Origin: Scilla litardierei
Lineage: Eukaryota; Streptophyta; Magnoliopsida; Asparagales; Asparagaceae
Assembly: GCA_030789695.1 (NCBI GenBank)
Contig: CM061142.1
Coordinates: forward strand, 157,142,714-157,206,713
Direction: 5' to 3'
DNA length: 64,000 nt
Shown here: piece by piece, positions 1 through 11,269 of the stretch
How positions within the stretch are numbered: position 1 is the first letter of the stretch
How the letters are laid out: the number at the start of each line of letters is the position of its first letter
Made by a program: the position numbers and the translations under genes
Notes under the pieces: generated by a model
Told to the model about the DNA's origin: nothing
What the model saw: the letters and a program-made list of their open reading frames with translations, nothing else
Database searches by the model: none

Positions 1-1
1 C

Positions 2-1425
2 GAGCAAAAGAAGATCAATGCTTCCTTGAAGGCGGGCCAAGATACCCTTGCAACCATTGTAGGCCAAATCTCGGAGCAACTTGCGTTGCTCAATCGAAAT
101 ACTCAACAATTGCCGGCTCAACTCGAGCAAAACCCACGGGGCGCCACCGGACACATTAATGCCGTGGTTGCAGTTACAACTAGAGGCGGGAAGGACACCA
201 CTCCCGTCATGATTCCAACCGAGGAGCCCGTGGAGGAGAATGTAGAGCCAATTGAGCCGGTCATTGAAGTTGAGAAGGAGAAAGTGCCGCAAGAAAAAGA
301 GAAGTCCAGAGCGGAGCAACTGCTTGAAGAGAGGCGTTTTATGCCACTGGTCACATTCCCTCAGAGGCTTGCTAGAGCAAAGATGGAGAAGCGACTAGCG
401 AAGTTTCTCGAATATTTGAGAGGGGTAAGCCTCAATATTCCCTTCCTTGATGCTATCGTTGAGATCCCGACATACGCAAAATTTTTAAAAGATTTGATTT
501 CGGGGAGAAAGAGGAAGAAGAAAATAATGCTAGCCGAGGAGGGGACTTGGTTCACCAAGAGAGAGAAGGAGCCCGCTAAGTTCAAAGACCCGGGGAGTTT
601 TCGGATTCCTTGCACCTTAGGCGGCGTCCCCCTTCAAAAGGCATTAGTGGACTTAGGGGCTAGTGTTAGCCGCATGCCTCTCTCTATGTTCCAAAGACTA
701 AACACCGGCGCGGAATTGAAGCCTACCGACATGCGGATACAACAAGCCGATGGTCGGATCACAAGGCCGGTGGGGATTGCAGAGGATATCCCGTTACTAG
801 TCCCGGGGGCATATGTTTGCCATGCAACTTCGTGATTATGGATGTCAAGGAGGAGGGAGATACGTCGTTAATACTTGGACGCCCGTTCCTCGCCACCGCC
901 GGTGTCATTGTCGACGTACGAGAAGGAACCCTAACATTGAATGTCGGCAACATCGAGGTGGAGCTTCATATTCCCAAGGCAATGAAACACATGCCTTACC
1001 ATGAGGAGCTGGACTATATGGACCTCCTTGATGAGGTTATTGAGGAGGCGACCCCCCATTCCATCGGCGCTCTATTCAATGAAGATTTTGAGGAAGGCCC
1101 AGATTTGGGCCAAGAAGAGAAGATGAATGAATCTCCCGACTTCTCCACGGAAATTGATGAAGGCGACGCTGATGTCGCAAGGATTCGAGAGCTCTGCAAG
1201 CTCTCAAAATTGAAGTCTCCGAAGAAAGCTCCGCCGATACGAAAATCGGTGTCACCGGTGAAGCCGAGGACCGGAGCAAGCATTAGCTTGGGGCAGCCAC
1301 CCCCCAATACTACCCGAGACGAGAGATCACTGAGGGAGAACACACCGCCGCAACATCCGCATCCAAGCGTTCTTCCCGGAAAATTTGACGGGTGCATCTC
1401 ATATGCACCCAATATCCCGCGTTGA
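2..1425 (+). pseudogene. Athila gag C-terminus and aspartic protease, frameshifted
   Basis: The frame is open from the window edge. It first gives a Gln/Leu-rich coil segment and the stretch INAVVAVTTRGGK, which corresponds to the NAITLRSGK segment of Athila gag. Next comes FPQRLARAKMEKRLAKFLEY, the conserved block before protease. The aspartic protease active-site motif DLGAS is at about 650-664. A one-base frameshift near 810-820 moves the frame; the second part continues with ILGRPFLATAGVIVDV (about 870-915), the conserved C-terminal protease block. After that the protein becomes acidic, then Pro/Ser-rich, and stops at 1423-1425. Athila polyproteins normally continue into reverse transcriptase here, and none is present. 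I infer gag processing as the ancestral role. The copy is broken by the frameshift. Confidence 0.85.
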
Positions 1426-1756
1426 ATTGAAAATCAAAGGGGGTCGAGCTCACGACCTTAAACGAGCGCTTGTCGGGAGGCAACCCGACGGTTATCGCTT
1501 TATTTTCACTTTTCCTTTATTTTTGTTTTAGAAATTTTTAGTGTTTTGAGTCGTTTGCCCAAAAAATTCGTTGATAACTGGTCCTATTTTTCTTGACAGG
1601 AGAGGAGGTAGGGAAATCCATCATGAGGAGGATGAACGAGGCGACAAGGAGCGCTCCAGGAATGCGCTCGATGCTTAGGAGGAAGATGAAATCGACTGGA
1701 GGAAGAAAAACAGAGTTTAGAGCCCAAACGAAGCCAAACAGCAGAAAACAGGGTTC
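1426..1756 (+). other. Non-coding segment after gag-PR, pol deleted
   Basis: This segment contains the block GCGCTTGTCGGGAGGCAACC (1467-1486), which resembles sequence normally found downstream of pol in Athila elements. Its position right after protease suggests that RT-RNase H-INT were removed with little else. No coding signal is seen. Confidence 0.5.
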
Positions 1757-2070
1757 ACTCAGCCGAGTATACTAGTCACTCGGCCGAGCACACAATTTCG
1801 TCCGCCCGAGCGGCTCTCGAATGAGGGAAGTCTTCTGTACCCAACTCTCTGTTTCTCTTCTTGATTTCAGTATAATTGTCACTCGGCCGAGTATATATAT
1901 TCACTCGGCCGAGTAAAACTGATACGCTCCTAGGGCGAGTCTTGCCGAGTAGCTTGAGCCACTCGGCCGAATGGACTTACTCCACTCGGCCGAGTCATAA
2001 GCGGGGAGGAATTTTCCAACGTATTTCCGTTGAGTTCACTCGGCTGAGCGACTTAGTCACTCGGCCGAGT
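1757..2070 (+). repeat. Internal array of the 12-bp palindrome ACTCGGCCGAGT
   Basis: About eight copies, perfect or with one or two changes, start at 1757, 1778, 1881, 1903, 1961, 1984, 2038 and 2059. The same palindrome is repeated in the 3' LTR of this element at 16318-16696. Spacing is irregular, so this is a cluster of motifs rather than a satellite. Confidence 0.9.
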
Positions 2071-2081
2071 CGTAACTTTTT

Positions 2082-2090
2082 CTATAAAAG
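2082..2090 (+). promoter_or_regulatory. TATA-like box after the internal palindrome array
   Basis: CTATAAAAG lies 12 bp after the last ACTCGGCCGAGT copy and 536 bp upstream of the env-position ATG at 2626. The layout of motif array, TATA box and GC-rich leader resembles an LTR promoter. Promoter function is inferred from arrangement only. Confidence 0.45.
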
Positions 2091-2284
2091 GGGGAGCGGG
2101 GACGGCCCATTTTTCGAAACGATCAAAACCCCAAACGCCCGACCCCTCATTTCCCTCGGCCCCGACCCTCGCTCACTCGCCTGACCACGCACCCCGCCAC
2201 GGCGCTCGGCCACCCACTGCCGGCCGACCGCCCCTCCGCCTCGCCCGAGTCGCCGCCAGCGATCACCTCGCCGGCCGAGCTCCG

Positions 2285-2446
2285 GTATCCCGATTTCTTG
2301 CCTATTTCTCCTCTTTTGCGTATTTTTCGATGATCCATGTGTCTAACGAACCCCAAACCCAAATTAAATTCAATTTCTATCTATTATACCCTTAACCCCC
2401 TATACGTTTTGAGTATTACACGCTAATCTCTCCGTTTGATGTGCAG
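2285..2446 (+). other. Possible leader intron before the env-position ORF
   Basis: A GT donor (CCG|GTATCC) and a pyrimidine-preceded acceptor (TTTGATGTGCAG|G) bound 162 bp that are markedly more T-rich than the GC-rich flanks. It could be a spliced leader intron. There is no transcript evidence. Confidence 0.3.
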
Positions 2447-2625
2447 GGTATATTGGGGAGCTTAGGGGAGCCCAGGGGAGCTTCCGGGGATCGTTTAGGG
2501 CTACGTGGAGGCATCGTCTTCGCACGCTTCCATTACTTTGCTCTCGCGGCGTGTCGCGGTATACTCCTTCCTTTATTTTACGCACACCGCATTTTTATTG
2601 CTTTTGGTGAGCACCCGGTGGCCAT

Positions 2626-3399
2626 ATGCCGCCCCGGACACGGCCATGATCGAGGAGAGCTTCCGCCAAGCGGAAGCGGTCAGATAAGCCCGGCCCCTCC
2701 CACGAGGTGGAGGACTCTCCTCCGCCTACACCACCACACCCCGCTCACCCCGCACAGCCTGCAGACCCCGCGCACCCCGCACAGCCTACAGAGCCCGCAC
2801 ACCCCGCACACCCCGCACAGCCACTCCCTGCCGTCCCACAGCCACCATCACCACCACCGACTCCTCTTGTCGGGCCGCTGGGGATTACGTTCCGGGACGA
2901 CGCACACCGCGTTGTCTTCGAGCGCATTTCCCAGTGCTCGATCGTACCCTCCAGGTTCGCACACCTTGCAGACCTAGGACGCCTGGGGGTACTTGAGGGG
3001 ATGCTCACGGTGTATGACAACGTGGGCTGGCGAGATTTCTTCCAGGTGTCGGCGGACATGTTTCTCCGTCCGACACTTGAGGTCCTTAGTTCTATCTCCC
3101 GGACCGACGAGGGATGTTCGTTTAGGTTCATGGACCGGGAGTGCCAGGTCACTCTCGGTATGATGAGAGCATTCTTTTCGTGGCCCGATGTCCCCGGGGC
3201 CGACCGTGGTTACGCCCCCACTCACATTCCCCCACCTTCCTTCGATTCCAGCGCTTTCTGGGCCCGGATCACGGGTCTACCTGCTGCCTTTGACCCTAGT
3301 CGGGCCAAGGCCTCGGCCATCGTCCATCCCTGCCTCTGCATAGCTCAGCGCCTTATGGCGACTACCTTTTTGGCGAGGTATGAGCCTGGGACGATGTCC
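2626..3399 (+). pseudogene. Athila env-position ORF (ATHILA ORF-1 type), 5' part
   Basis: The chosen start is the ATG at 2626 (MPPRTRP). Codon 8 is TGA (2647-2649), after which the same frame stays open to the insertion point. The early stop is followed by a basic cluster AKRKRSDK (about 2662-2685), then a Pro-Ala-His repeat region (about 2728-2830), then a globular part containing LTVYDNVGWRDFFQ and TLEVLSSISR. The last segment resembles the conserved LTLEFLSSL block of the plant ATHILA ORF-1 (env-position) family. No signal peptide is visible. Copia-1 interrupts the frame at 3400 on a codon boundary and the frame resumes at 12733. The function of this family is unknown; nuclear targeting is only suggested by the basic cluster. 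Confidence 0.7.
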
Positions 3400-4036
3400 T
3401 GTGGGGAATTGGCGGTCCCTTAGGGCACAAAAACTCTATGCCCATCCTAAGTCGGACGGAACATAGACAGAAAAATCATAGCAGCGGAAGAAAAACCTAT
3501 GTTAACTAATTAACATGCAGTTAAAACTATTTTTAACTTAGCCCTAAGGTCCAAGACCCTATGCCAAGATCTATGCCGACTTGGGATGGATCTGACCATC
3601 CCAAGAAGGATCTAGCCTACTGCGATTAAACTAAACTAATGCTAATAATACTTTAACCACATACCCGGAATCTCAGCCCTGGAGCAGGCGAGATGTTCCG
3701 CGCCGTCTTCCGAGCTGCTCCCGTCCCACGCCGAGCCGCTCCTTGAACCGCTCCCCGAACCGCTCCTCGAACCGCTCCGCATCCCGAGGCGATCAATCCC
3801 CGTGCCGTCGAGCCAACCACGCGCCGAAGAAAGTTTCACGCGAGTGAAACCTCCGCCAAGATTTCAGATTCAGAATTCGAACTCCTTTGTGGCTTTGCTA
3901 GAGCCCGCAGGAGTAAGGCAGAAATTTAGGGAGAAGAGATATATTAATTTAAGCTTAGATCCGAGCGTGCTCCAACATTTACGAGAGCCGCTCAGATCTA
4001 GAGCTTGGGACGAGTTTAGAGGAAGGGGGCAGACCC

Positions 4037-4048
4037 CTATTTATATAG
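4037..4048 (-). promoter_or_regulatory. Copia-1 LTR TATA box
   Basis: The minus-strand sequence is CTATATAAATAG. It lies downstream, in minus orientation, of the GCCTGGGC array. The same box occurs in the partner LTR at 10908-10919. Confidence 0.6.
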
Positions 4049-4386
4049 GCGGCTGACCCCTCCCCTCTACTCAATTTCCGATGTGGGACTAAAAATTAGA
4101 GTTAATTAAATCAAGTTAGTTTGCACTTCACAAAGTGCAAACTTCCGTGAATTTTAACTCACTCACCATTGAGCTTCAAGATCGATACAACCTATCAATA
4201 CGACAAGCGTTCAACCGTGAACGCATAGGAAAAAACGGTTCGTCAATCGGAGTTCGTTTGACCCTCCAATTGAGTGTCCAAAGATCAGCCCTAGGCTAGT
4301 TTTTCGCAAAAACTGAGCCGTCATTTGATTCAGCACACTTAGGGTTCAAAACCCTAGAGGTGGGGCCCATGGGTGGGCCCCACGCA

Positions 4387-4580
4387 ACCCGCGTGCGCTG
4401 AATTCGCCTGGGCAGAGCCCAGGCGGCCTGGGCTTGGCCCAGGCCTGCGCCTGGGCGTGGCCCAGGCCGAGCCTGGGCTTGGCCCAGGCCGAGCCTGGGC
4501 TAAGCCCAGGCTTGTGCCTGGCTAGCCCAGGCAGCGCCTGGGCTAGCCCAGGCAGCCTGTTCTGCCTGGGCCTGACTTGG
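4387..4580. repeat. GCCTGGGC/GCCCAGGC inverted-motif array in copia-1 LTR
   Basis: Many alternating copies of GCCTGGGC and its complement GCCCAGGC form adjoining short hairpins. The array lies upstream of the TATA box in element orientation. The partner array at 11270-11420 is 24 bp shorter. Confidence 0.85.
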
Positions 4581-5881
4581 TCTGATGCTTTGGGCTGTTT
4601 TGGCTCTAACTTGAGCATTTGGCGTCCGATTTGGACGCCGTTCGAACCTGGGTTTAGACCGGGACATTCCCGTCTTACCCGTGAACTTTTCCTTGCGTTT
4701 ATTTTATTAAATATTGTATTAAACAATTTAATACGCATTTAATCGCTTTTGCATCAAATGCAAAATAGTCCCTATCTAAGCTTAAATTACCATATTGCAT
4801 CAAATGCAATTATCTCTTCTTTTGCATCAAATACAAATATTTTCCCTAACTATTTTCTACCTATTACTAGACGAAGCGTTGCACTCTGTGTGAGACCCTA
4901 CAGCCTGACCCTTACAACAGGTTGGGCTCGAAGCCCTATACGGCAGTGACCACGAGCAGTGGTTGCCGTCTCTGCTTCAGGAATCATCATTATGTGGTTA
5001 ACTCATTGACATGAGTATTGTCGGGACCACCTGACTGTTTCTGTGATGAATTCCGCAGTTATAGTCTCTTCGTCTTAAATGTGTCGTTCGGATCAAGTCT
5101 GGGGTACGGTCAAACTGTCAACCCCAATAACTTGACTCCGGTTAGTTTCGATCAATCTTTAGTCAATATATGTTGGACTTCTTCCAACATACTCTGCGCA
5201 GAGTTTTTACTAAAGACCGAACTAACTCTACGACACTAACTCCCATTGACCGGGAGAGACGAATCCTCTCTTGGTCATTACTCGCCTCGTGCGTTTCAAG
5301 TGACACCCAATCAAAAGACCTTTCGACAGGCCTTGCCTCGAAGCTAGGTCAGTTGATCTAAGTGGCACCGTTCACGCACAGGTTTGTCAAAATGACCTCA
5401 AGTCAAAAGACCAACTATCCTATCATCACTCAGAGTTATCACTGACAGATTGGTCAATATAACCATATGATAACTCTAGTGGATCGTTCAGTGAACTCAT
5501 TCTAATGAGCACCTGTGTCTCGTCTTCGACTTCGCCAAGTCAAGCGATCATGAGATCATCGCCACCGCTAAACGGTGAAGACTAAGACACAATGGTCTAT
5601 CCGATGTTTCGATATCCTTGTCTCGAAACATCTACGACCACGAACCATTCCAGACTTATGCTACAGACGGTCAAACGTTTCTCCATGATCGAGATACTCA
5701 TCTCGATACCCGTTTGACCTTGCATAAAGTCTCAGGACTTTACCTAAGTTGATATCTAATGTTAACTACATTACAATATAACTTAGATAAATTATTACCA
5801 AACAGCTTACTGTTATTTCGAACAAGATGTTTGTGCTATTCACACAGGAATAAATGGCCTTGAGGGCATAATATTCCTACA

Positions 5882-8800
5882 TCTCCCACTTGCACTCAGG
5901 CCCATTTATCTCGATATCTAATATCGTTTTTACACATAAGTTTTTCCGACTTCATATGATAGAGCCTTCGTGAGTGGATCTGCTAAAACCGTCTACACTA
6001 TAGACTTAAGGGGTTTTTATGTTTATGTCAGACCAACCATTTGAATCTCATTCAAATAATTCATTTGGTCTGTCGGAATCCATAATATTTTATTTCCCTG
6101 GATCTTATCCAGTTGATCGTACCTTACGATAATAATTTTAAATTAGTTATTGGTCATTTCAAATGGTTCATATTCATTTCTGATAAATAATCAAACTCTT
6201 TGATTACTTAATCAAAATATATGTTCCATCTCTTTGATGTCTCGCATGTAATTTACACGCTCCCACTGACCTTGAAAATTCTCTGGCCAATTCATATAAG
6301 TTGGTCCGTCTAAATCATATTTAGAAAAACGAACTTATAAGTGAATGCTCCAATTTTCATGGTCAACTTAAGCGTTTTACATCGGCTTTGGTCCGAGTAG
6401 ATCTGTACACATCTGTTGGCGAAACCGGTTTCATCATAATCCGTTTTAAAGAAATTAGGATGAAAACCGTTCCCGTCCAACATTATTGTACTTCACTATT
6501 TTCTTTTCTGCACCAATCTTTCAACTTAAAGATTTACTTGCAGTAAGTGAGGAAACATTTTCCTTGGGTACGTAAACTAAATTCTCAAATTTATTTACGC
6601 ACACTGACCTATTCTGATTGCATCAAGTTTTAAATCGGAGTTACTACTCCGAATTTCATCCTAGAAGTTGATTAAGTCATCATCAGTTATGATGTCTAAC
6701 TCGACAATCCGTCTCACGAGATTCAAGTAATAATACAACTTCCTTACGATTGATTTATTGAATATATAATTGATAATGTCCTTATAGAACATTATCAAAA
6801 CCTAGGCATTACTATCTGGGACTTAACCCATAGGGAGGAGTTAACTCAGAGTCACTTATTTACGGATCGCACCAAGTCTAACTAAGTGTGATTCATACCT
6901 TTTAACACTCTGATGTGTTAACAGACTTGACCTGAGAGAAAATCACATTTTCTTTTAATTACAGAAGATTTTATGTAGCTAAGTATTTGACCATTCGATC
7001 TAATCGAATCAGTTTAAATACTTTAGTCATTTCGTTCTTCATTTTATCAGACTTGTGTTTCATCAAGAACACGTGTCTTAATAAAATATACGAATAACTT
7101 ATTTTGGTTAATCTAGACTCGGGTACATCAGTATGTACTAGACTGAGTTCGACAACTCATTCTCCCACTGTCTCACAGATGGGTTTCGGCCATTTTATCT
7201 AAGAGGCTAAGACTCACAAGTGTCCGTAGACTTCATAATGCGAGAGGTCAGACCCCTCTTTATGTGACTTGTGAGGCTTAATCTCTTGATACGGCCTAGT
7301 CTAATTTTACCATATAAGTTTGCTACTATCTTGTGTATTTATATATGAGGAGGGATCAAATGACCCCCAAAAATAACCCCCAAAAATGACCCCCTATCAA
7401 AAATCCTATACCCCCTATTTTTTCGGAAGATCCGAACCGTTCATCTTGATCTCCACCCTCTAAATACCCGACCAACCAATTTTCAACCCGATCTCATGTG
7501 TTTTGCATGTTCATCCATCCGACCCAAATTTAACGGTTTCGCATGAACAGAACTTTTGCGAATGGTTGATGAACGGGTAAAACACATAGGATCGGGTTGA
7601 AAATTGGTGGGTCATCTATTTAGAGGATGGAGATCAAGATGAACGGTTTGGATCTTCCGAAAAAATGGGGGGCATATGATTTTTGATAGGGGGTCATTTT
7701 TGGGGGTTATTTTTGGGGGTCATTTGATCCCACCTCTTTATATATTAACATTTAATATATATATATAGTTATTTACAAATTACTTAACACAAAACATTAT
7801 TTCAGAAGCAATGTGACGACATTCGTCAAAATGTGTTAAACGTATTTTGTATAACAACTTATTCCGAAATGTGACATCAAAATATGTCACGTTTTCATTT
7901 CCTCCTACTTATGCCTCTACTAATGATAAATTAAACTATTTAACTCGATTGACTTTCCGGAGTGCCTTCTTCCTTTTCTAAATCACATTTAGATATCAAC
8001 ATAAATAAATAGCTATACAAGCAACTTATGTATCCAAACGCTTGAGCTTTGCAATCTTGAGTGTAGCTCAAGAAGTTGCTTGTCTCAAGATCCGGTTTGG
8101 ATACATAGTCTTGCATTGCTCATGCACTCGTATTCGACTCAAACGGTTTGATCGAATTTTCGAACTTTGCGGATCAAAATTGTTTGTCCATACAACCTTG
8201 AGGGTAGCTGGACAAGTTGTAGGGAGAAACATACTTTGAATGTCCTAGATGTTCAAGCTGCCTCATATAGAGACGAGTGACATGTAGCTTTAATTTATTT
8301 GTTGGACCCAGAACTTAATGAAATCATATTTCTTAAGTCTGTTCTTTAGAAGGTCATTTAATGTCAATGAGAATATAGTTTTAATTACATCAATTAGAAT
8401 TTAACTTGATATTCAATTAATCAACTTTTGACCAATTAACTTATTAAAATATTATATTTTAATTCCTACGGTAAACATAGTCTTGCCCTAGTTTTAGCAT
8501 ATGTTCAATATTAAATATAGGTAGATTGGCTTTTATCTATCTATACCCTCCCACTATTTTTACGAACGTTTTAAAGATTAATAACGAACGATTTAATCGA
8601 ATTAAAAATAATGGGTAAGAGTTCCAATCACCTTGAGTCTAAACAACCTTGAGTGTAGCTCAACAAGTTGATTGACTCTGCGATCGAAAGATGACTCTTC
8701 ATCGATCATATCGGATATGACTCTCTTAATCGGTTTTTGCCCATAGCCATTTGTGATCATGAGTGTGCTCATCCAAATCACAATGTCTAGTCTAGTCGGA

Positions 8801-10256
8801 CCCTTGTTTTCATGTCTAGCCTGACTTGCCCCTCAGCTCGGTGTATGCACGACACGTCGGTTTGGGTCAGGTCTTAGACTTACATCAAGTCAGACTACAT
8901 CGTTGACTTAACTTACGCCGGCGCTCGGGGTACGAGACGACGGTTAGGGTTAGTCAAGATTTCATCTTATGTATTTAAGGAGTTGGTTTCTACAGGGTTG
9001 CCATGTCACAGCTTGAGTGTATCTCAACAACTATAACACGGGCCCTATAGTTGCTAACCCCAAAAACAAGGAGGGCTACGGCTAATCTTGAAAAAGATCA
9101 TTAACGTATTTGACTTAGATATAGTCCAGGGTGTCATACAATCATGATTCGCGACATTGCGGTCCAGCGGAACTCAGCCAGGGAATTGACTAAGCCAGGA
9201 TCACTACCCCTTGGACTAGCAAGGGTTGACCCAGAACTCTTAGCCAAGCACATTGACTGGATCATGGTCCATTGAATGAAGCTTGTCATTTTTGTATGTA
9301 TGCCATAGACTAAACAGCTTTTATTAACAACTAATTAATCCTATCAACTAGTTGAATCCTTAAATTCAAAATTTTTAGGATTTGTTTAATAACTTTTATT
9401 AAGTCCTTATCAACTATAAGGTTCACGTGCTACCCTAATCGTTATTAGGATTTTAATAAATTTTATTAACAACGCTAGAAGCGAAGTCCTTTAATGAAAA
9501 TTAATTATAACAATTAGAATTTAAAAATCATTTAAAGGACTACCCTAATCAGGAATTAGGTCTTAATATTGTTGTTAATGATTTATTAAAACATAGCATG
9601 TCATTAAAATTTAATTAATAAATTTTAATCATTTTTAATGGCTAACCTAAAGGGTTGTCTTGTGTTATCAAATAAGGGACAAGATAAACAAGCCATTAAA
9701 ATAAAGCTACACTAATTTATCGCATAAAGATAGTGCACAACTATTTAACATTTAAATATACTAAGTTTATCGCATAAACAATTTTTGCATGCAAACATAA
9801 ATTTAACAATTAAATTTAAAATATGATTTTGAAATTATTTTATTTTTATCTCATAAAAACTTAATTTTAAAATCATAAATTTGCATGCTACTTAAAAAAA
9901 ATAAAATTTATCGCATAAAAATTTTAATCTTTAAAATCAGTTTTAAAATTATCTCATAAAATTAAAACATCATTTTATAAAACTTTCAAGCTTAAAAATT
10001 TATCAAATAAAAATTTTAGGCAATTTAAACTTATCGCATAAATTTTAAAAGATTTAAAATTGGTTTTAAAAATTATCACATAAATTTTAAAATGTCATTT
10101 TAAAAAATTTCCATGTTCAAAATTTATCAAAAAGAATTTTTGAACATCTAAAACATTTTTAAAATATTATCTCATAACTTTAAAAACTTTTGAAAGTATT
10201 TAAAAGCATTAACACGTTTAATCAAATCGCAGTACCTAGATCGCTACGCAAACCTA
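5882..10256 (-). pseudogene. Copia-1 interior with decayed pol relics
   Basis: No long ORF survives, but copia pol remnants are readable on the minus strand. They are the RNase H C-terminal block ADPLTKALS at 5951-5983, an integrase remnant similar to RTLLDLVRS near 6843-6905, and a pre-integrase remnant (HKSHKEGSDLSHYE) near 7185-7265. The last block has a close counterpart in copia-3 at 61935-62010. The stretch nearest the primer site (about 9280-10250) is very AT-rich, with many TTATCGCATAAA-like words and no coding signal. A MITE occupies 7347-7736. Three TTGAG...CTCAA inverted motifs lie at 8057, 8649 and 9013. Confidence 0.75.
7347..7736. mobile_element. Foldback MITE, MULE-type, 390 bp
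   Basis: The two halves are long inverted repeats of about 180 bp, beginning GAGGAGGGATCAAATGACCC and ending in its near complement. A perfect 9-bp duplication TTTATATAT flanks it (7338-7346 and 7737-7745). A 9-bp TSD with long terminal inverted repeats is characteristic of Mutator-like non-autonomous elements. No coding capacity. Confidence 0.88.
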
Positions 10257-10269
10257 GGCTCTGATACCA
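10257..10269 (-). other. Copia-1 primer binding site (tRNA-iMet)
   Basis: The minus strand reads TGGTATCAGAGCC, one base inside the 5' LTR. It is the standard plant copia primer site and fixes the element orientation. Confidence 0.9.
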
Positions 10270-10907
10270 CTGTTTGGAATTGGCGGTCCCTTAGGGCACA
10301 AAAACTCTATGCCCATCCTAAGTCGGACGGAACATAGACAGAAAAATCATAGCAGCGGAAGAAAAACCTATGTTAACTAATTAACATGCAGTTAAAACTA
10401 TTTTTAACTTAGCCCTAAGGTCCAAGACCCTATGCCAAGATCTATGCCGACTTGGGATGGATCTGACCATCCCAAGAAGGATCTAGCCTACTGCGATTAA
10501 ACTAAACTAATGCTAATAATACTTTAACCACATACCCGGAATCTCAGCCCTGGAGCAGGCGAGATGTTCCGCGCCGTCTTCCGAGCTGCTCCCGTCCCAC
10601 GCCGAGCCGCTCCTTGAACCGCTCCCCGAACCGCTCCTCGAACCGCTCCGCATCCCGAGGCGATCAATCCCCGTGCCGCCGAGCCAACCACGCGCCGAAG
10701 AAAGTTTCACGCGAGTGAAACCTCCGCCAAGATTTCAGATTCAGAATCCGAACTCCTTTGTGGCGTTGCTAGAGCCCGCAGGAGTAAGGCAGAAATTTAG
10801 GGAGAAGAGATATATTAATTTAAGCTTAGATCCGAGCGTGCTCCAACATTTACGAGAGCCGCTCAGATCTAGAGCTTGGGACGAGTTTAGAGGAAGGGGG
10901 CAGACCC

Positions 10908-10919
10908 CTATTTATATAG
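10908..10919 (-). promoter_or_regulatory. Copia-1 5' LTR TATA box
   Basis: The minus strand reads CTATATAAATAG. It lies between the palindromic array at 11270-11420 (upstream) and the primer site (downstream), as expected of the active LTR promoter. Confidence 0.6.
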
Positions 10920-11269
10920 GCGGCTGACCCCTCCCCTCTACTCAATTTCCGATGTGGGACTAAAAATTAGAGTTAATTAAATCAAGTTAGTTTGCACTTC
11001 ACAAAGTGCAAACTTCCGTGAATTTTAACTCACTCACCGTTGAGCTTCAAGATCGATACAACCTATCAATACGACAAGCGTTCAACCGTGAACGCATAGG
11101 AAAAAACGGTTCGTCAATCGGAGTTCGTTTGACCCTCCAATTGAGTGTCCAAAGATCAGCCCTAGGCTAGTTTTTCGCAAAAACTGAGCCGTCATTTGAT
11201 TCAGCACACTTAGGGTTCAAAACCCTAGAGGTGGGGCCCATGGGTGGACCCCACGCAACCCGCGCGCGC

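Larger units (their letters stand above)
3400..5881 (-). repeat. Copia-1 3' LTR (minus orientation)
   Basis: This 2482-bp LTR matches 10271-12728 end to end. It begins TGTGGGGAATTGG on the plus strand (TGTTTGGAATTGG in the other copy) and ends CCTACA. It is 24 bp longer than its partner, which is explained by the GC-rich motif array at 4387-4580. Short ORFs inside are not genes. Confidence 0.93.

Noticed and set aside
1593..1775. Small ORF of 60 codons between gag-PR and the palindrome array
   Set aside because: No recognisable similarity, and no start or context support; it lies in non-coding Athila sequence.
2745..3152. Minus-strand ORF opposite the env-position ORF
   Set aside because: Mirror of the Pro-Ala-His repeat frame; no independent support.
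3642..4056. Small ORFs in the copia-1 LTRs repeated at 10513-10927
   Set aside because: They are duplicated only because they lie in the LTRs, and they overlap the TATA region.
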